DNA of 64,000 nucleotides from Candidatus Zixiibacteriota bacterium (GCA_020351995.1 CP070674.1:1949077-2013076); one strand, 5' to 3'. Shown: positions 45,721 through 55,193, counted from the stretch's first letter. Made by a program: numbers and translations. The notes: generated by a model from the letters alone, not told the origin.

Positions 45721-48700
45721 TTAGTTCGGGTTGCCGGCCAGAATAAAGCCGCCCCAGAGAAGTGGGTGGCCACAACCTCGTTTTTCACGAGACTGGTTGA
45801 GAATTTCCAGGGCCGATTCTCGCAGAGCATCCCGTTTGGTTTTACCGTTCAGCCAGCGCCGATAGAAACCATCCATGAGTTGTGAGGTTTCCCTGTCCGG
45901 TACCGACCACAGGCTCATGACAATTGTCTCAGCACCGGCATGCTGAAAGGCCCGGCGAAGACCGAACATACCTTCGCCATTTACGAACTCACCTACCCCG
46001 CTTTCGCAGGCGGAGAGGACAGCAAGGTCGGTTCCGACAAGATTCAACCCTGATACTTCCAACGCTGTCAGGATACCATCCTCGGTCATGGTCGAGTCAG
46101 CCTCACCGGAGATAGTTCGGTTGGCCCCGGCCAGAGCCAATCCGGAGCGCAGGAGGGGGTTGTCTTTTATGGTGGCAGTTTCTTTCTCGGTCTCGCAGAA
46201 GAATCCATGAGTGGCCAGGTGTAGTACTCTAGGTGGTTCTGATATCCTTTTGAGAATGTCCTCCAGTGCCAAAGAATCGTAGTATTCGTTAACCTCGCTC
46301 TCACCGAGATCCCTCATATGCTTAGTGACCGATTCGGCTTCGGTTCGACTATGACCAAGACGGGTAAAATCCGTCTCCAGGCAGTCGAGTATGCCTCGCA
46401 TAGGCGGTCCGTGGAGTTCAGCATCCAACGACACCGACGACAACATTGTCGCAGGGTCGATCACAGCGCCCGGCTCGGCAGAATCGAAATCGGGATCAGC
46501 GACCACGTACATGCTGCCTTCTGGCGGCGGTGTATCGCGGTACCTTAACAGATCGCGCCCGGACGACAGGTAGCTCAGACGGTAGTTTTCTATCAGATAA
46601 GACCCATCGGGGGCAGACAGGATCTCAAACGGCAAGAGGTTAAGTAATCCGTCGGGGGAGATAAAAATCTCTGTTTTGTTGTCCAGAATTTCAGCCAGCG
46701 GCGCAAAAACCACTTCATAGAGACGACTGGTCGTTTGCCTGAGTCGGTCTTCAGCACTGACCGCTGCCGGTGAGTAGATCTGACCCTGAGTTCTATAGAT
46801 GAGTTCGCGGGCGGACATAACGAGACTGTCGATCAGGTCGGCGGGGCCAATATCGTGGAACGCGATTCTGCCATTGCGGTCGGCGCTTATGGCCAAATAT
46901 CGGTCAGACCCATTGTCCAGACTGTCCAAGGAAGATCCTTCGATATCCACCGAAGTATACCTGTTGATTTCATAGAGTACGCCAGTCTCGGGGATGGCGC
47001 GATAGATGGCCTGCAGTTGAAAGGACTGCGAAGCGAGATCATCTTTGAACTCGCTGCAGGCGATACTCAATTCCGCTTCCAGCGAATCCTTGGTCTTGTA
47101 AAGACTTTGTATGCTGTCGGCGAAGGAATCACTCCAGACATCGGTGAATGACATATTGGCTATTTCAGCACAAATGGCGCTGTGCATCTTGAAATTGTGG
47201 ACGATTTCCGGGTTTTTAGAGCAGTAGGCGACTTCTTTCTGAGACATCATAGCTTCCACCACAAACGCTTTTTGTCTCAGGACCATCTCGAACCCGAGTT
47301 CAAAGAGGTCGGACATGCCTTGGGCGGTCGCCAAGGTCAGCAAGACATCATCGGAGATGGGATACTTTTCGGCCCAGAGCAACTTTCGTTCCTCAGATGA
47401 ATAAGAAAACACGTGCTCTATGAACTGGGCGTAGCACTCCGTATATTTTTCATAGGCGGCCCTACAGTTGTCGTAATCACCACCCATAGCGTACAATCGG
47501 GCCAGTCGGCGAGCGCAACCGGAGGCGTTGGATCTAAGAATATTATTACCTGTCATCCAAACCTGTAATGCTCGCGCCATGGCCTGCTGACTCTTGTCAA
47601 TCTGCCCGAGACGCTCATACGTAATACTCAGATCCGTAAGGATAGACGCATAATAGGCGCTCTCAGTATCGAGAGCCGTGTCTGCCAGGGAAGCTGCAAT
47701 CTCAAAGTGCTCAAGGGCTTTGCGCACGTCCTTGCGGCCCTCGTAGATGCAACCGAGATAGTGGTGTGTTTCAGCGATCTTGTCAGCCCTTTGCGATTCT
47801 TCCCAAATCGGCAGGTAATCCGTCAGAAGCGACTCCGCCTCGGAGTATTTTTCCAGCTCCCGCAGGGCGTCGGTCATATTTAGCACGGCATCGGCGGCCG
47901 GTTGACTTCGGGGTCCGTATAGTTCTTCGAGGAATGTTTTCTGATCCAGGTAGTAGGCCAGCGCCGCATCCCAGTCCTCCTGTTCAGACTTAAGTCTGGC
48001 AAGGGTCAGGTAAGTTTGGAACATTTTGGGACGCTCTGGATGTCGCGGCCCGTATACTTTCTTTTGAAGCTCCAGGGCTCTTGTTAGATAGTGCTCGGCC
48101 TCTGCCGGTCTCTCCAACTTATAATACAACCAACCGACGGCCCAATTTCCCATTGCCGCCCAAGCACTCTCAGGGCCATAGACTGATTCCAAGATGCGCA
48201 GCCAGCGCTCACGCACCGGTTTCATATCAGTGTACCGTACCTGGAAATTAAACAGGTTGCCAATATGCGACAGTGTCGAGGCCACTTCCCCATGATTAGG
48301 TCCGTAGGCTTTCTCACGAATTCGAAGCGATTCGAACAGGTAATGCTCAGACTCATAGTAATTTCCCTGTGAGTAAAGAGCGACCCCGATGTCTTCCAGC
48401 ACACGTGCGATCTCAGGATGATCGGCGGAGAAGATTTGCTGCCTTATATTCAGGGACCTTCTGAAACGTTCTTCGGCCCTGGAATACTCCTTGGCCAGTT
48501 GAAAATTCCAGCCGCTGAATCTCAGTATGTCGGACAACTGTTCATTTTCAGAACCGAACCGTTTTTCGGTGACGTCGATTGCCCGCGTGTACAGGGAATC
48601 CGCCACTTCATACTCTTTGGTCAGGGACATGATATTAGCCAGGTAAGTCAGGCTCTGGGCTAAAACGGCATGGTCCGGCTCAAGATTAGATTCCGCGAGC

Positions 48701-49254
48701 GAGAGCGCATTTTGGAAAGTCTCTTTTGCCTGGTCGAATTTCCACGTCCTGTAAAGACTTCTCCCGTAGATGTTCATTGCCCCTATCGTAAGGGCGTCAG
48801 CGGGTCCAAGAAGTTTCTCCAGGGCGGCCAACGCAACCTCGGATGCCTGGGCAGCTTTCGGGTACATGTCAAGTACCGAGTAGGCCTGCGTTAGTTTAAG
48901 AAGCACTGTGGCGGTCAGCAAGTGCTCTACACCGAATGCGCTGTCCGCGCCAGCAGCCAACTGTTCATAGGTCGCAATGGCCGATTCATAGCTGGAGAAG
49001 AAGTAGTGGTGCAGCACTCCGGACTCGTAGACGATTATGTCGACAGTGCTGTCGGATTTTGAGAATTGCGTTTCGGCTAATTTCAGAGCCTCTTCGAATA
49101 AGATCTGGGCAGAATCGGCATTGCCGGCGGCAGCCTGCGTCTGGGTGTGCGCGAGTACATCCTGCCACGACGCGCACAAGCCGACTTCGCTTGCCACCAG
49201 CAGGCAAATGCCTACTGCCACCAACTGGAAAGCTCTAAGCAACGTATTATTCAC
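45721..49254 (-). CDS. Secreted TPR-CHAT protein 2 (putative caspase-like protease)
   Basis: 1177 residues from a GTG (49254) with GGGGTG just upstream. Signal peptide to about residue 28 (V-G-L-C-A), TPR array to about 620, linker, CHAT domain with His1016 (T-H-G) and Cys1083 (S-A-C-E-S-G). The TPR region is more diverged from the other two than the CHAT end is. Its last 407 nt are about 96% identical to those of the third CHAT gene. The N-terminal block shares the S-D-S-T-V-D-I-I segment with its paralogues. Lies between the other two CHAT genes, with 40- and 28-nt gaps, in one operon. Confidence 0.93.
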   Translation of the reverse strand: MNNTLLRAFQLVAVGICLLVASEVGLCASWQDVLAHTQTQAAAGNADSAQILFEEALKLAETQFSKSDSTVDIIVYESGVLHHYFFSSYESAIATYEQLAAGADSAFGVEHLLTATVLLKLTQAYSVLDMYPKAAQASEVALAALEKLLGPADALTIGAMNIYGRSLYRTWKFDQAKETFQNALSLAESNLEPDHAVLAQSLTYLANIMSLTKEYEVADSLYTRAIDVTEKRFGSENEQLSDILRFSGWNFQLAKEYSRAEERFRRSLNIRQQIFSADHPEIARVLEDIGVALYSQGNYYESEHYLFESLRIREKAYGPNHGEVASTLSHIGNLFNFQVRYTDMKPVRERWLRILESVYGPESAWAAMGNWAVGWLYYKLERPAEAEHYLTRALELQKKVYGPRHPERPKMFQTYLTLARLKSEQEDWDAALAYYLDQKTFLEELYGPRSQPAADAVLNMTDALRELEKYSEAESLLTDYLPIWEESQRADKIAETHHYLGCIYEGRKDVRKALEHFEIAASLADTALDTESAYYASILTDLSITYERLGQIDKSQQAMARALQVWMTGNNILRSNASGCARRLARLYAMGGDYDNCRAAYEKYTECYAQFIEHVFSYSSEERKLLWAEKYPISDDVLLTLATAQGMSDLFELGFEMVLRQKAFVVEAMMSQKEVAYCSKNPEIVHNFKMHSAICAEIANMSFTDVWSDSFADSIQSLYKTKDSLEAELSIACSEFKDDLASQSFQLQAIYRAIPETGVLYEINRYTSVDIEGSSLDSLDNGSDRYLAISADRNGRIAFHDIGPADLIDSLVMSARELIYRTQGQIYSPAAVSAEDRLRQTTSRLYEVVFAPLAEILDNKTEIFISPDGLLNLLPFEILSAPDGSYLIENYRLSYLSSGRDLLRYRDTPPPEGSMYVVADPDFDSAEPGAVIDPATMLSSVSLDAELHGPPMRGILDCLETDFTRLGHSRTEAESVTKHMRDLGESEVNEYYDSLALEDILKRISEPPRVLHLATHGFFCETEKETATIKDNPLLRSGLALAGANRTISGEADSTMTEDGILTALEVSGLNLVGTDLAVLSACESGVGEFVNGEGMFGLRRAFQHAGAETIVMSLWSVPDRETSQLMDGFYRRWLNGKTKRDALRESALEILNQSREKRGCGHPLLWGGFILAGNPN
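45724..46130 (-). repeat. CHAT 3' end, near-identical to 49298-49704
   Basis: 407-nt block from the last sense codon inward. By eye it differs from its counterpart at about 17 positions with no indels; identity drops sharply just beyond. Confidence 0.85.
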
Positions 49255-49294
49255 TTAATCACCCCATTTATAATCATCAATCGTGAATTCTTCT

Positions 49295-52200
49295 TCAGTT
49301 TGGGTTGCCGGCCAGAATAAAGCCGCCCCAGAGAAGTGGGTGGCCACAACCTCGTTTTTCACGAGACTGGTTCAGAATTTCCAGGGCCGATTCTCGCAGA
49401 GCATCCCGTTTGGTTTTACCGTTCAGCCAGCGCCGATAGAAGCCTTCCATGAGTTGTGAGGTTTCTTTGTCCGGTACTGACCACAGGCTCATGATAATTG
49501 TCTTGGCACCGGCATGCTGAAAGGCCCGACGAAGACCGAACATACCTTCGCCATTGACGAACTCACCCACACCGCTCTCGCAGGCGGAGAGGACAGCAAG
49601 GTCGGTTCCGACAAGATTCAACCCTGATACTTCCAACGCTGTCAGGATACCATCCTCGGTCATAGTCGAGTCAGCCTGACCGGAGATAGTTCGGTTGGCC
49701 CCGGTAAGAGCCAGACCGGACCTCAAAAGAGGACTGTTTTTCATGATCGGAGCCGATTCAGAACTTTCACAGAAGAAGCCGTGAGTGGCCAAGTGCAGAA
49801 CGCGTGGCGGTTCATCGACGGACTTGAGAATCTCTTCCACAGCGTTGTCATCGTAGTATTCCCCCACCCTTGTGGCTCCAGCAGCCCTGAGGGTCGCCGA
49901 GACTGATTCCGCCTCGGCCCGGGTGTGGCTCAGCCGGCTAAACCCGGCATTAAGGCAGTTTCCCACGCTGCGCATATCCGGACCATAAGTTTCCGATGCC
50001 AGTGATACCCCTGTCAAGCTGGAGTCTTGCCTGACGGTCATGTCACCGATGCCGTCAAAATTCGCGTCAGCCATGACCAGTACTTCACCATCGGCTTCTA
50101 ATTCTCTCTCGTATTTCAGCAAGTCGCGACCGGATGACAGATAGCCGATACGGTAGTTTTCTACTGCATAGGAGCCATCGGTCATTGGTAATATTTCGAA
50201 CGGGAGCAGGTTCAACATGCCATCCGGCGCAATAAACACATCTCCGCTTACACCAATCGACGCTGCCAGTGGCTCGAAGAGCATGGCAGAAAGCTGTGAA
50301 GTGACTTCATTCAGCCGATTCTCGGACGCCAGGGCGGCTGGTGAATATATCTGACCCTGGGCTTTGTATATTATTTCACGGGTTAGAGTTATCAAGCTGT
50401 CAATCTGGTGGGCGTCCCCCAGGTCGCTGGCCGAAATTTCACCGTTGTGACGGACGAGGAAAGCGAGATAGCGCGGTGTACCGAGCTTAGCCTGGCCTAT
50501 AACGGAGCTGTCGAGGTCATGCGGTTCGTACTTTACGAATTCCCACAAGACAGAGCCATCCGGAATGGCGGACAGGATGTCGTCCAGCGCGAAGCGACGG
50601 GCCGCGAGGGCATCGCCGAACTCGCTACAGTGTCGGCTGAGCGTAATTTCGATAGAGTCCTTTACCTGGTAGAGAATCTGCAGGCTGTCGGCCAGTTCAC
50701 CGCCCGCCATCGCGACTGAGGCAATCTCGGTATGCACTTCACTGAGCCGGTCGAGCTGTTCAAGCAGAGCAGAATCATAGGTGCAGTATGCGACCTGCCG
50801 TTCGCTCATGACGGCCTCGACTACCACCGCTTTTGATTTCAGCACCATCTCCAGCGCAAGCTTGCAAGCCGCTTCACTCTTGTCCCACAGGGCCAGCGAC
50901 AATATTGCGTGGTCGAGAAGAGGATATTCTTGTATCCATCGCAACCGCTGGTTCTCCGATGAGTACGGGAAAACATTTTCCAGAAACCGCTGACTCCAGT
51001 CTATGAATTTGCGATAAGTCTGAAGACACCTCTCCGATTTTCCAGCGTAGACGTACATTCGGCCCAAATCGCGACAGAACTTGGCTACCTCAGGGTGCTC
51101 GGGTCCCAGCGCATGTTCAAGAATGCTGACGGCTCGTTCGAGAACCGGTTCAGCCTCGGCATAGCGACCCTGATGAGTGTACACATTGCCCAGGTTGTCG
51201 CAGGCATGGGCCAGGGCCGGGTGCTGTAGCCCCATCGACTCCTCGGCAATCTCGATCGAAAGTCGCAGGACAGAATCAGCCTCACGGTAGCGTTCCTGAC
51301 TGTCATACGTGAGCCCAAGATTGAGATAGCTGATGGCTACCTGGTAATGCCGCGGGCCATGTGTTCGGGCGAAGATTTCGACAGCCTGCTCCAAAGAAGA
51401 TGCTGCCTGGTCATAATCCTTCAAGCTCCAGTAAAGCCCTCCGAGATTCATTAGCGCAGGAGCGATCTGTTTGCTGGTATCCCCGAAAAGTTTCTTGTCA
51501 ATCTCCATCGAGCGGCGATACAGTTTCTCAGCCTCCGCAAAGCGACACTGGACGTCATACGTGAGCGCAAAATCGTTGAGAACACTGGCTACACTTGTAT
51601 GTTCGGGCCCGTAGATGGCCTCCATGCACGAGAGGGCTTCTTTCAGATACTTCTCTGCCTCGTCGAACCTGCCCAGCCGCCTATTCACTACTCCCACGTT
51701 CCGCAGAGCCCAAGCAAGGGCGTCATTACCCGGTTGGTGAATTTCTGTCTGTATACTCACGATTTTTTCGCGAATCGGCAAAGCCTCCGAAAATTTGCCC
51801 TGGTCATGGAGACAGTTCGCTACATCCCAAAGATAACGTGAATAGTCACTCTTATTGAGTGGTTCGACTTGCGATATGATCTCTGCCGCTTGCGTGTATA
51901 GCGATTCCGCTGTCTGATAATCGTTATATTTATTGTAAAACAACCAGGCAAGAGCGCGAAGGCTGTAAGCTATCTCCGTGTGCACAGGATCGTAAAGCTC
52001 ACGGCGTATTTCCAGCGCCCTTACGTAAAGTGATTCGGCCGCCGCATGGTTGCCGTCCATCGCCCGGGCGTGTGCCAGTCTGGTGACCAACCGAGCTACG
52101 TCGTCGGAGACTTTCCCATATTGTTCCTCCCACACCGGCAGGACAGCTTCATAGGCCTTAGCAGCGCGCCGGTAATCGTCGAGACAATACGCTATGCGCC

Positions 52201-52933
52201 CCTCTACATCCCGGAATCTGGACAGTTCAGCGGCGTCCTGCGCGTAGGCTTTTTCTACAATTGTCCAGGCCCGCAATATCAGGGAGTCCGCATGGTGACA
52301 CTTGTTCTGATAACGAAATTGATCCGCCAGGTAGTACAGACACTGGGCGACGAGAGGATGATCAGAGCCCCCTACCTCCTCGGCCATGTTGAGAGCCTCC
52401 ACAAGCAAACTCTCCGATTTGTCCAACCGGTCCCAGTAATAATTTATCTTGGCCTGAAGTAGCAGGACCTCAACCACCTTGAGACTGCGCCGGCCGGATT
52501 GTTGCTGGCGCAGTACCAGAGCCTCGTTGGCAATTGTCTCGGCAACTTCATACTTCTCCTCCCGGTAGTAAGCTTTGGCCAGCTTATGATGCAGTTCGGC
52601 CGTTTGAGGGGCGTTATGACCGAAGATGATTTCCGCCCCCGAGAGCAAACGGGAGTAGACCTGCTGGGCCTGTTCGAAACTTCTAAAATACGCCCGATGA
52701 GGATAGCCGCCATCAAAATACACGACCCGAACCGTAGAATCGGATTGAGCATACTGATTTTCGGCCATCAGCAGTGCTCGCTGATATGCTGATTGAGCCG
52801 AATCAACGTTTCCCTGTTCAGCGAACAATTCAGCCTGCATGAGAAGATCTTCCCACGTCTGAGATGCAGCCTGATTTGCAAAAGAAAAAAGGGCAATAAG
52901 AAGTATTGCCCTCGCGGATATCTTGAGCATCAT
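49295..52933 (-). CDS. Secreted TPR-CHAT protein 3 (putative caspase-like protease), first CHAT gene of the operon
   Basis: 1212 residues from ATG 52933 (AAAGGTG upstream; the next codon is also ATG). Signal peptide to about residue 24 (N-Q-A-A-S-Q), long 42-residue TPR array (for example E-A-E-K-Y-L-K-E-A-L-S-C-M-E), linker with F-I-D-W-S-Q-R, and a CHAT domain with His1051 (T-H-G) and Cys1118 (S-A-C-E-S-G). It begins 64 nt after the anti-sigma stop. The N-terminal segment between the first TPR helices (S-D-S-T-V, then a Y-F-x-S-F aromatic strand) is found in all three CHAT proteins. Probably a periplasmic protease whose TPRs recognise protein partners. Confidence 0.93.
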   Translation of the reverse strand: MMLKISARAILLIALFSFANQAASQTWEDLLMQAELFAEQGNVDSAQSAYQRALLMAENQYAQSDSTVRVVYFDGGYPHRAYFRSFEQAQQVYSRLLSGAEIIFGHNAPQTAELHHKLAKAYYREEKYEVAETIANEALVLRQQQSGRRSLKVVEVLLLQAKINYYWDRLDKSESLLVEALNMAEEVGGSDHPLVAQCLYYLADQFRYQNKCHHADSLILRAWTIVEKAYAQDAAELSRFRDVEGRIAYCLDDYRRAAKAYEAVLPVWEEQYGKVSDDVARLVTRLAHARAMDGNHAAAESLYVRALEIRRELYDPVHTEIAYSLRALAWLFYNKYNDYQTAESLYTQAAEIISQVEPLNKSDYSRYLWDVANCLHDQGKFSEALPIREKIVSIQTEIHQPGNDALAWALRNVGVVNRRLGRFDEAEKYLKEALSCMEAIYGPEHTSVASVLNDFALTYDVQCRFAEAEKLYRRSMEIDKKLFGDTSKQIAPALMNLGGLYWSLKDYDQAASSLEQAVEIFARTHGPRHYQVAISYLNLGLTYDSQERYREADSVLRLSIEIAEESMGLQHPALAHACDNLGNVYTHQGRYAEAEPVLERAVSILEHALGPEHPEVAKFCRDLGRMYVYAGKSERCLQTYRKFIDWSQRFLENVFPYSSENQRLRWIQEYPLLDHAILSLALWDKSEAACKLALEMVLKSKAVVVEAVMSERQVAYCTYDSALLEQLDRLSEVHTEIASVAMAGGELADSLQILYQVKDSIEITLSRHCSEFGDALAARRFALDDILSAIPDGSVLWEFVKYEPHDLDSSVIGQAKLGTPRYLAFLVRHNGEISASDLGDAHQIDSLITLTREIIYKAQGQIYSPAALASENRLNEVTSQLSAMLFEPLAASIGVSGDVFIAPDGMLNLLPFEILPMTDGSYAVENYRIGYLSSGRDLLKYERELEADGEVLVMADANFDGIGDMTVRQDSSLTGVSLASETYGPDMRSVGNCLNAGFSRLSHTRAEAESVSATLRAAGATRVGEYYDDNAVEEILKSVDEPPRVLHLATHGFFCESSESAPIMKNSPLLRSGLALTGANRTISGQADSTMTEDGILTALEVSGLNLVGTDLAVLSACESGVGEFVNGEGMFGLRRAFQHAGAKTIIMSLWSVPDKETSQLMEGFYRRWLNGKTKRDALRESALEILNQSREKRGCGHPLLWGGFILAGNPN
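49298..49704 (-). repeat. CHAT 3' end, near-identical to 45724-46130
   Basis: 407-nt counterpart of the block at the end of the second CHAT gene; see that entry. Confidence 0.85.
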
Positions 52934-52997
52934 CAGTTCACCTTTCCCATTTCCCGGTGAACCGCTGTGCGAACCGAATCAGTTATTCAGCCTGCGG

Positions 52998-53684
52998 CTA
53001 CCGGCGTACTTCAAACACGTACACTTGCTCTCGGCCGGGATCGGTGCCTTTAGGGTCGGATATGACCAGGCGGTAGGTGCCTTTGCTCATGCGACCCAGC
53101 GGAACCACAATCCTTCCGGTTTCGTACTCATCAAAGCCGGTGAAATTGTCGATCGACATAACCTCGGTGCCATCGGTGTCTTCAATCACCAGCCGATATT
53201 TTTTACCGACCTCGGCACCCGGGAAGACGAACGAAATCAGACCATCATGGTCCGAGGCTTCATTGAAAACTGCTGTGGCGATTGATCGAGAAGGTATGAG
53301 GCTGATTGACTGAATCTGCCGAAGCTCCGAGTCACCGTCTTTCATCCCTTGATAGGCGGGATAGATCATCAGGGCCAGGAGAAAGAAGGCCACCGCCGGT
53401 CGGAACACGAGTGGTGTTTCCGGCCAGAGGTAGCGCAGAAGGTTGGTAACCAGCGAAGGCTGGCGCTCTTTAGCTTCCGCCGCCATCCGAGCCTCGCGCC
53501 GCACATCCATATCGGTGCGCAGCAGGGTTGAGGCTTGATCGAACCGGGCTACTTCCTCATAGCAGCTTTCGCAACTGAGAAGATGAATCTCAAACTTTTC
53601 GGTGTCTTCCACCGAAAGGGCACCCAGTTCGTACGCATGTCGAAGCTCGCCTATAGCTGAATCCGAACACTTTTTAGCCGTCAT
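52998..53684 (-). CDS. Membrane anti-sigma factor with zinc finger and periplasmic beta domain
   Basis: 228 residues. I start at ATG 53684, which has GGAGGAG just before it and leaves one nucleotide after the sigma stop; an in-frame upstream start would overlap sigma and lacks a ribosome site. An N-terminal zf-HC2 domain has Cys6, His34, Cys38 and Cys41 (H-L-L-S-C-E-S-C), which bind zinc and hold the sigma factor. One membrane helix lies at about 93-112 and residues 113-228 form a beta-rich outer domain (Y-R-L-V-I-E-D, G-T-Y-R-L-V-I-S-D). Such proteins release sigma when the outer part senses a signal or is cut. The three secreted CHAT proteases downstream are natural candidates to make or modify that cut; this is inference. 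Confidence 0.9.
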   Translation of the reverse strand: MTAKKCSDSAIGELRHAYELGALSVEDTEKFEIHLLSCESCYEEVARFDQASTLLRTDMDVRREARMAAEAKERQPSLVTNLLRYLWPETPLVFRPAVAFFLLALMIYPAYQGMKDGDSELRQIQSISLIPSRSIATAVFNEASDHDGLISFVFPGAEVGKKYRLVIEDTDGTEVMSIDNFTGFDEYETGRIVVPLGRMSKGTYRLVISDPKGTDPGREQVYVFEVRR

Positions 53685-53685
53685 T

Positions 53686-54213
53686 TTATACTCCTCCTTC
53701 AAGGCAGTCACTGAGCATCTTGCGGCTGCGGTTCAGCATGACATAGAGGTGGTTGGACTTCATTTCCATGCGCTGGCAGATTTCTTCGGTGTCGAATCCC
53801 TGATGAGCTAAGTTGAGAACCCGGGCATAACGGCGGTTGGACTTGATAAGCTTCCGCAGGCAGTCCATCAGCCTTTTCTTGAAGATTGGGTCCAGGTCGG
53901 CTGCCGCCGGTTTGTCCAGATATTCGATGTGCTCCGTGCTGACCATTTTCTTCTGCCGCAAGTTTTTGCCTTGTAAATAGTTACCTATTTTGTTCCGGAG
54001 CACCTGGTACGCCCAAGCTTCAAAATTCTCTTCCGGTGAGTCCGTTTTGAGCTTTTCAAGTACCGTTATGCATGCTTCCTGCGCCATATCTTCACAGTGC
54101 TCCTCTCCTATTCTTCTTTTAGCGAGAAGAACGAATCTTACGCGGAGATACTCGAAAATCTGGGTTTCGGCGGCTTTATCGCCCTGTTTGGCTTTGATTA
54201 CAAGTTGCTGCAA
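53686..54213 (-). CDS. ECF-like RNA polymerase sigma factor
   Basis: 175 residues starting at TTG 54213; no ATG or GTG fits, and an AAGAG sits about 10 nt upstream. Region 2 (residues about 20-85) has the C-E-D-M-A-Q-E-A core-binding and -10-recognition helices and F-E-A-W-A-Y-Q-V-L-R-N-K. A short linker leads to region 4 (about 120-170) with an HTH (T-E-E-I-C-Q-R-M-E-M-K-S-N-H-L-Y). Region 1 is absent, as in ECF factors. It should direct RNA polymerase to a stress or envelope regulon. It is the first gene of the operon and is stop-start coupled to its anti-sigma factor. Confidence 0.93.
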   Translation of the reverse strand: MQQLVIKAKQGDKAAETQIFEYLRVRFVLLAKRRIGEEHCEDMAQEACITVLEKLKTDSPEENFEAWAYQVLRNKIGNYLQGKNLRQKKMVSTEHIEYLDKPAAADLDPIFKKRLMDCLRKLIKSNRRYARVLNLAHQGFDTEEICQRMEMKSNHLYVMLNRSRKMLSDCLEGGV

Positions 54214-54253
54214 AGTGTACAGCTCTTAGCTTAAGTGTTTCCCCTCTTAAGTT

Positions 54254-54283
54254 AATATAGCCTAACATTCTATTGTCTGTCAA
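54254..54283 (-). promoter_or_regulatory. Near-consensus promoter of the sigma/anti-sigma/CHAT operon
   Basis: Minus strand: perfect TTGACA (54283-54278), 18-nt spacer, TATATT (54259-54254). This looks like a housekeeping promoter rather than the operon's own ECF target, which suggests constant basal expression. Confidence 0.72.
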
Positions 54284-54357
54284 GAAAGTACAGGAACCAG
54301 CCTGCTAATCATAAGCTTAGACTGTAATATCCGTGCTGATCGTCAAATATCAGTTAT

Positions 54358-54478
54358 GTAAACGGTCTGTTGGGGTAACAGCCGGGAGTCACCTGAACTG
54401 GAGGGGACAGGTGTAAAACAGGGACTTGGTCCCCTCAGGGAGGTATATAGTTTGGCTGCCCCGACGGACCGTTGTTAC
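54358..54478 (+). other. Structured inverted-repeat element (candidate ncRNA or MITE-like)
   Basis: Ends GTA...TAC bracket a 15-bp stem (54361-54375 with 54459-54473) whose two non-Watson-Crick pairs are U-G only if read on the plus strand. Inside are a 5-bp stem (54379-54383 with 54454-54458) and two hairpins (54390-54413, 54421-54433). An alternative 8-bp pairing (54401-54408 with 54429-54436) competes with those hairpins. It resembles a multi-branched RNA or a small terminal-inverted-repeat element. No coding sequence here; the rest of 54214-54569 shows only the sigma promoter. Confidence 0.6.
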
Positions 54479-54569
54479 TTTGCCTGCAATACGGCCCAGG
54501 GCACTTAAGACATTAAATCACAGATAGTTAGTATAATTTTGCGGCGGAATTTACCTTTGCTGATCGTTG

Positions 54570-55193
54570 TTAGTGGCCTATGTGTTTATCCCAGTAATAC
54601 TTATTGTAGTCGTCTCTTGCGAAGCCCAGTAATCCGAGAGCTAAGAACTTTCGGCCGTGTTCACCGGCCCGCTCCACAAGTAAATCCTGACTTTTTTCGT
54701 AGATGAGAAGCCCGGTTTCGAGTTCATATAATCGCATCTTAGCCGTTCCTGAGGTGACATAACCCGGTGCCGACATATAGAAAACTACCGGGAAGAGGAC
54801 GACATCGGAGTTATCAAGAGCGACTTTGAGATAATCGAATTCGTCATCGGTAAGTGTCTTCAATATAGATGGTCCCTGCTTGAAATCATCTTTTGTGTAC
54901 TCCACTGATCCCAACTTGTTGAGGATTGATATTAAGCGATCATCAGCATTGATGGCTTGTCGTATGTCAGCCGGTGCGACCAGGCTCTGCGCCTTGCCGG
55001 TGTCATCGAAGATCAGCACTGATATCGAATCTATAAACTGTGCATCATCATCGACAACCGGAATCATGGCTAACTTCACCGCAGAAGGAGTTACCTTGTA
55101 GCTGAAGCCCTTGTTAACATAGAGCCCTCCCCCGCATCCAGCGAGATAGACCAAAGCCACAGATACCCACAGTACGCTCAGAGTCCGTTTCAC
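54570..55193 (-). CDS. Lipoprotein of unknown function
   Basis: 207 residues. I start at GTG 55193 (MKRTLSVLW...), which has GGAGG five nucleotides before it; a TTG four codons upstream is less likely. Signal peptide ends in lipobox L-A-G-C (about Cys20). The mature protein has alternating beta/helix with K-L-A-M-I-P-V-V-D-D-D, an I-R-Q-A-I helix, V-L-F-P-V-V-F-Y, and M-R-L-Y-E-L-E-T-G-L-L-I-Y-E-K-S near residue 165, a layout that recalls CsgG-like or periplasmic assembly lipoproteins. No catalytic residue. Likely anchored to a membrane facing the periplasm. Single gene; the structured element at 54358-54478 lies downstream. Confidence 0.8.
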   Translation of the reverse strand: MKRTLSVLWVSVALVYLAGCGGGLYVNKGFSYKVTPSAVKLAMIPVVDDDAQFIDSISVLIFDDTGKAQSLVAPADIRQAINADDRLISILNKLGSVEYTKDDFKQGPSILKTLTDDEFDYLKVALDNSDVVLFPVVFYMSAPGYVTSGTAKMRLYELETGLLIYEKSQDLLVERAGEHGRKFLALGLLGFARDDYNKYYWDKHIGH

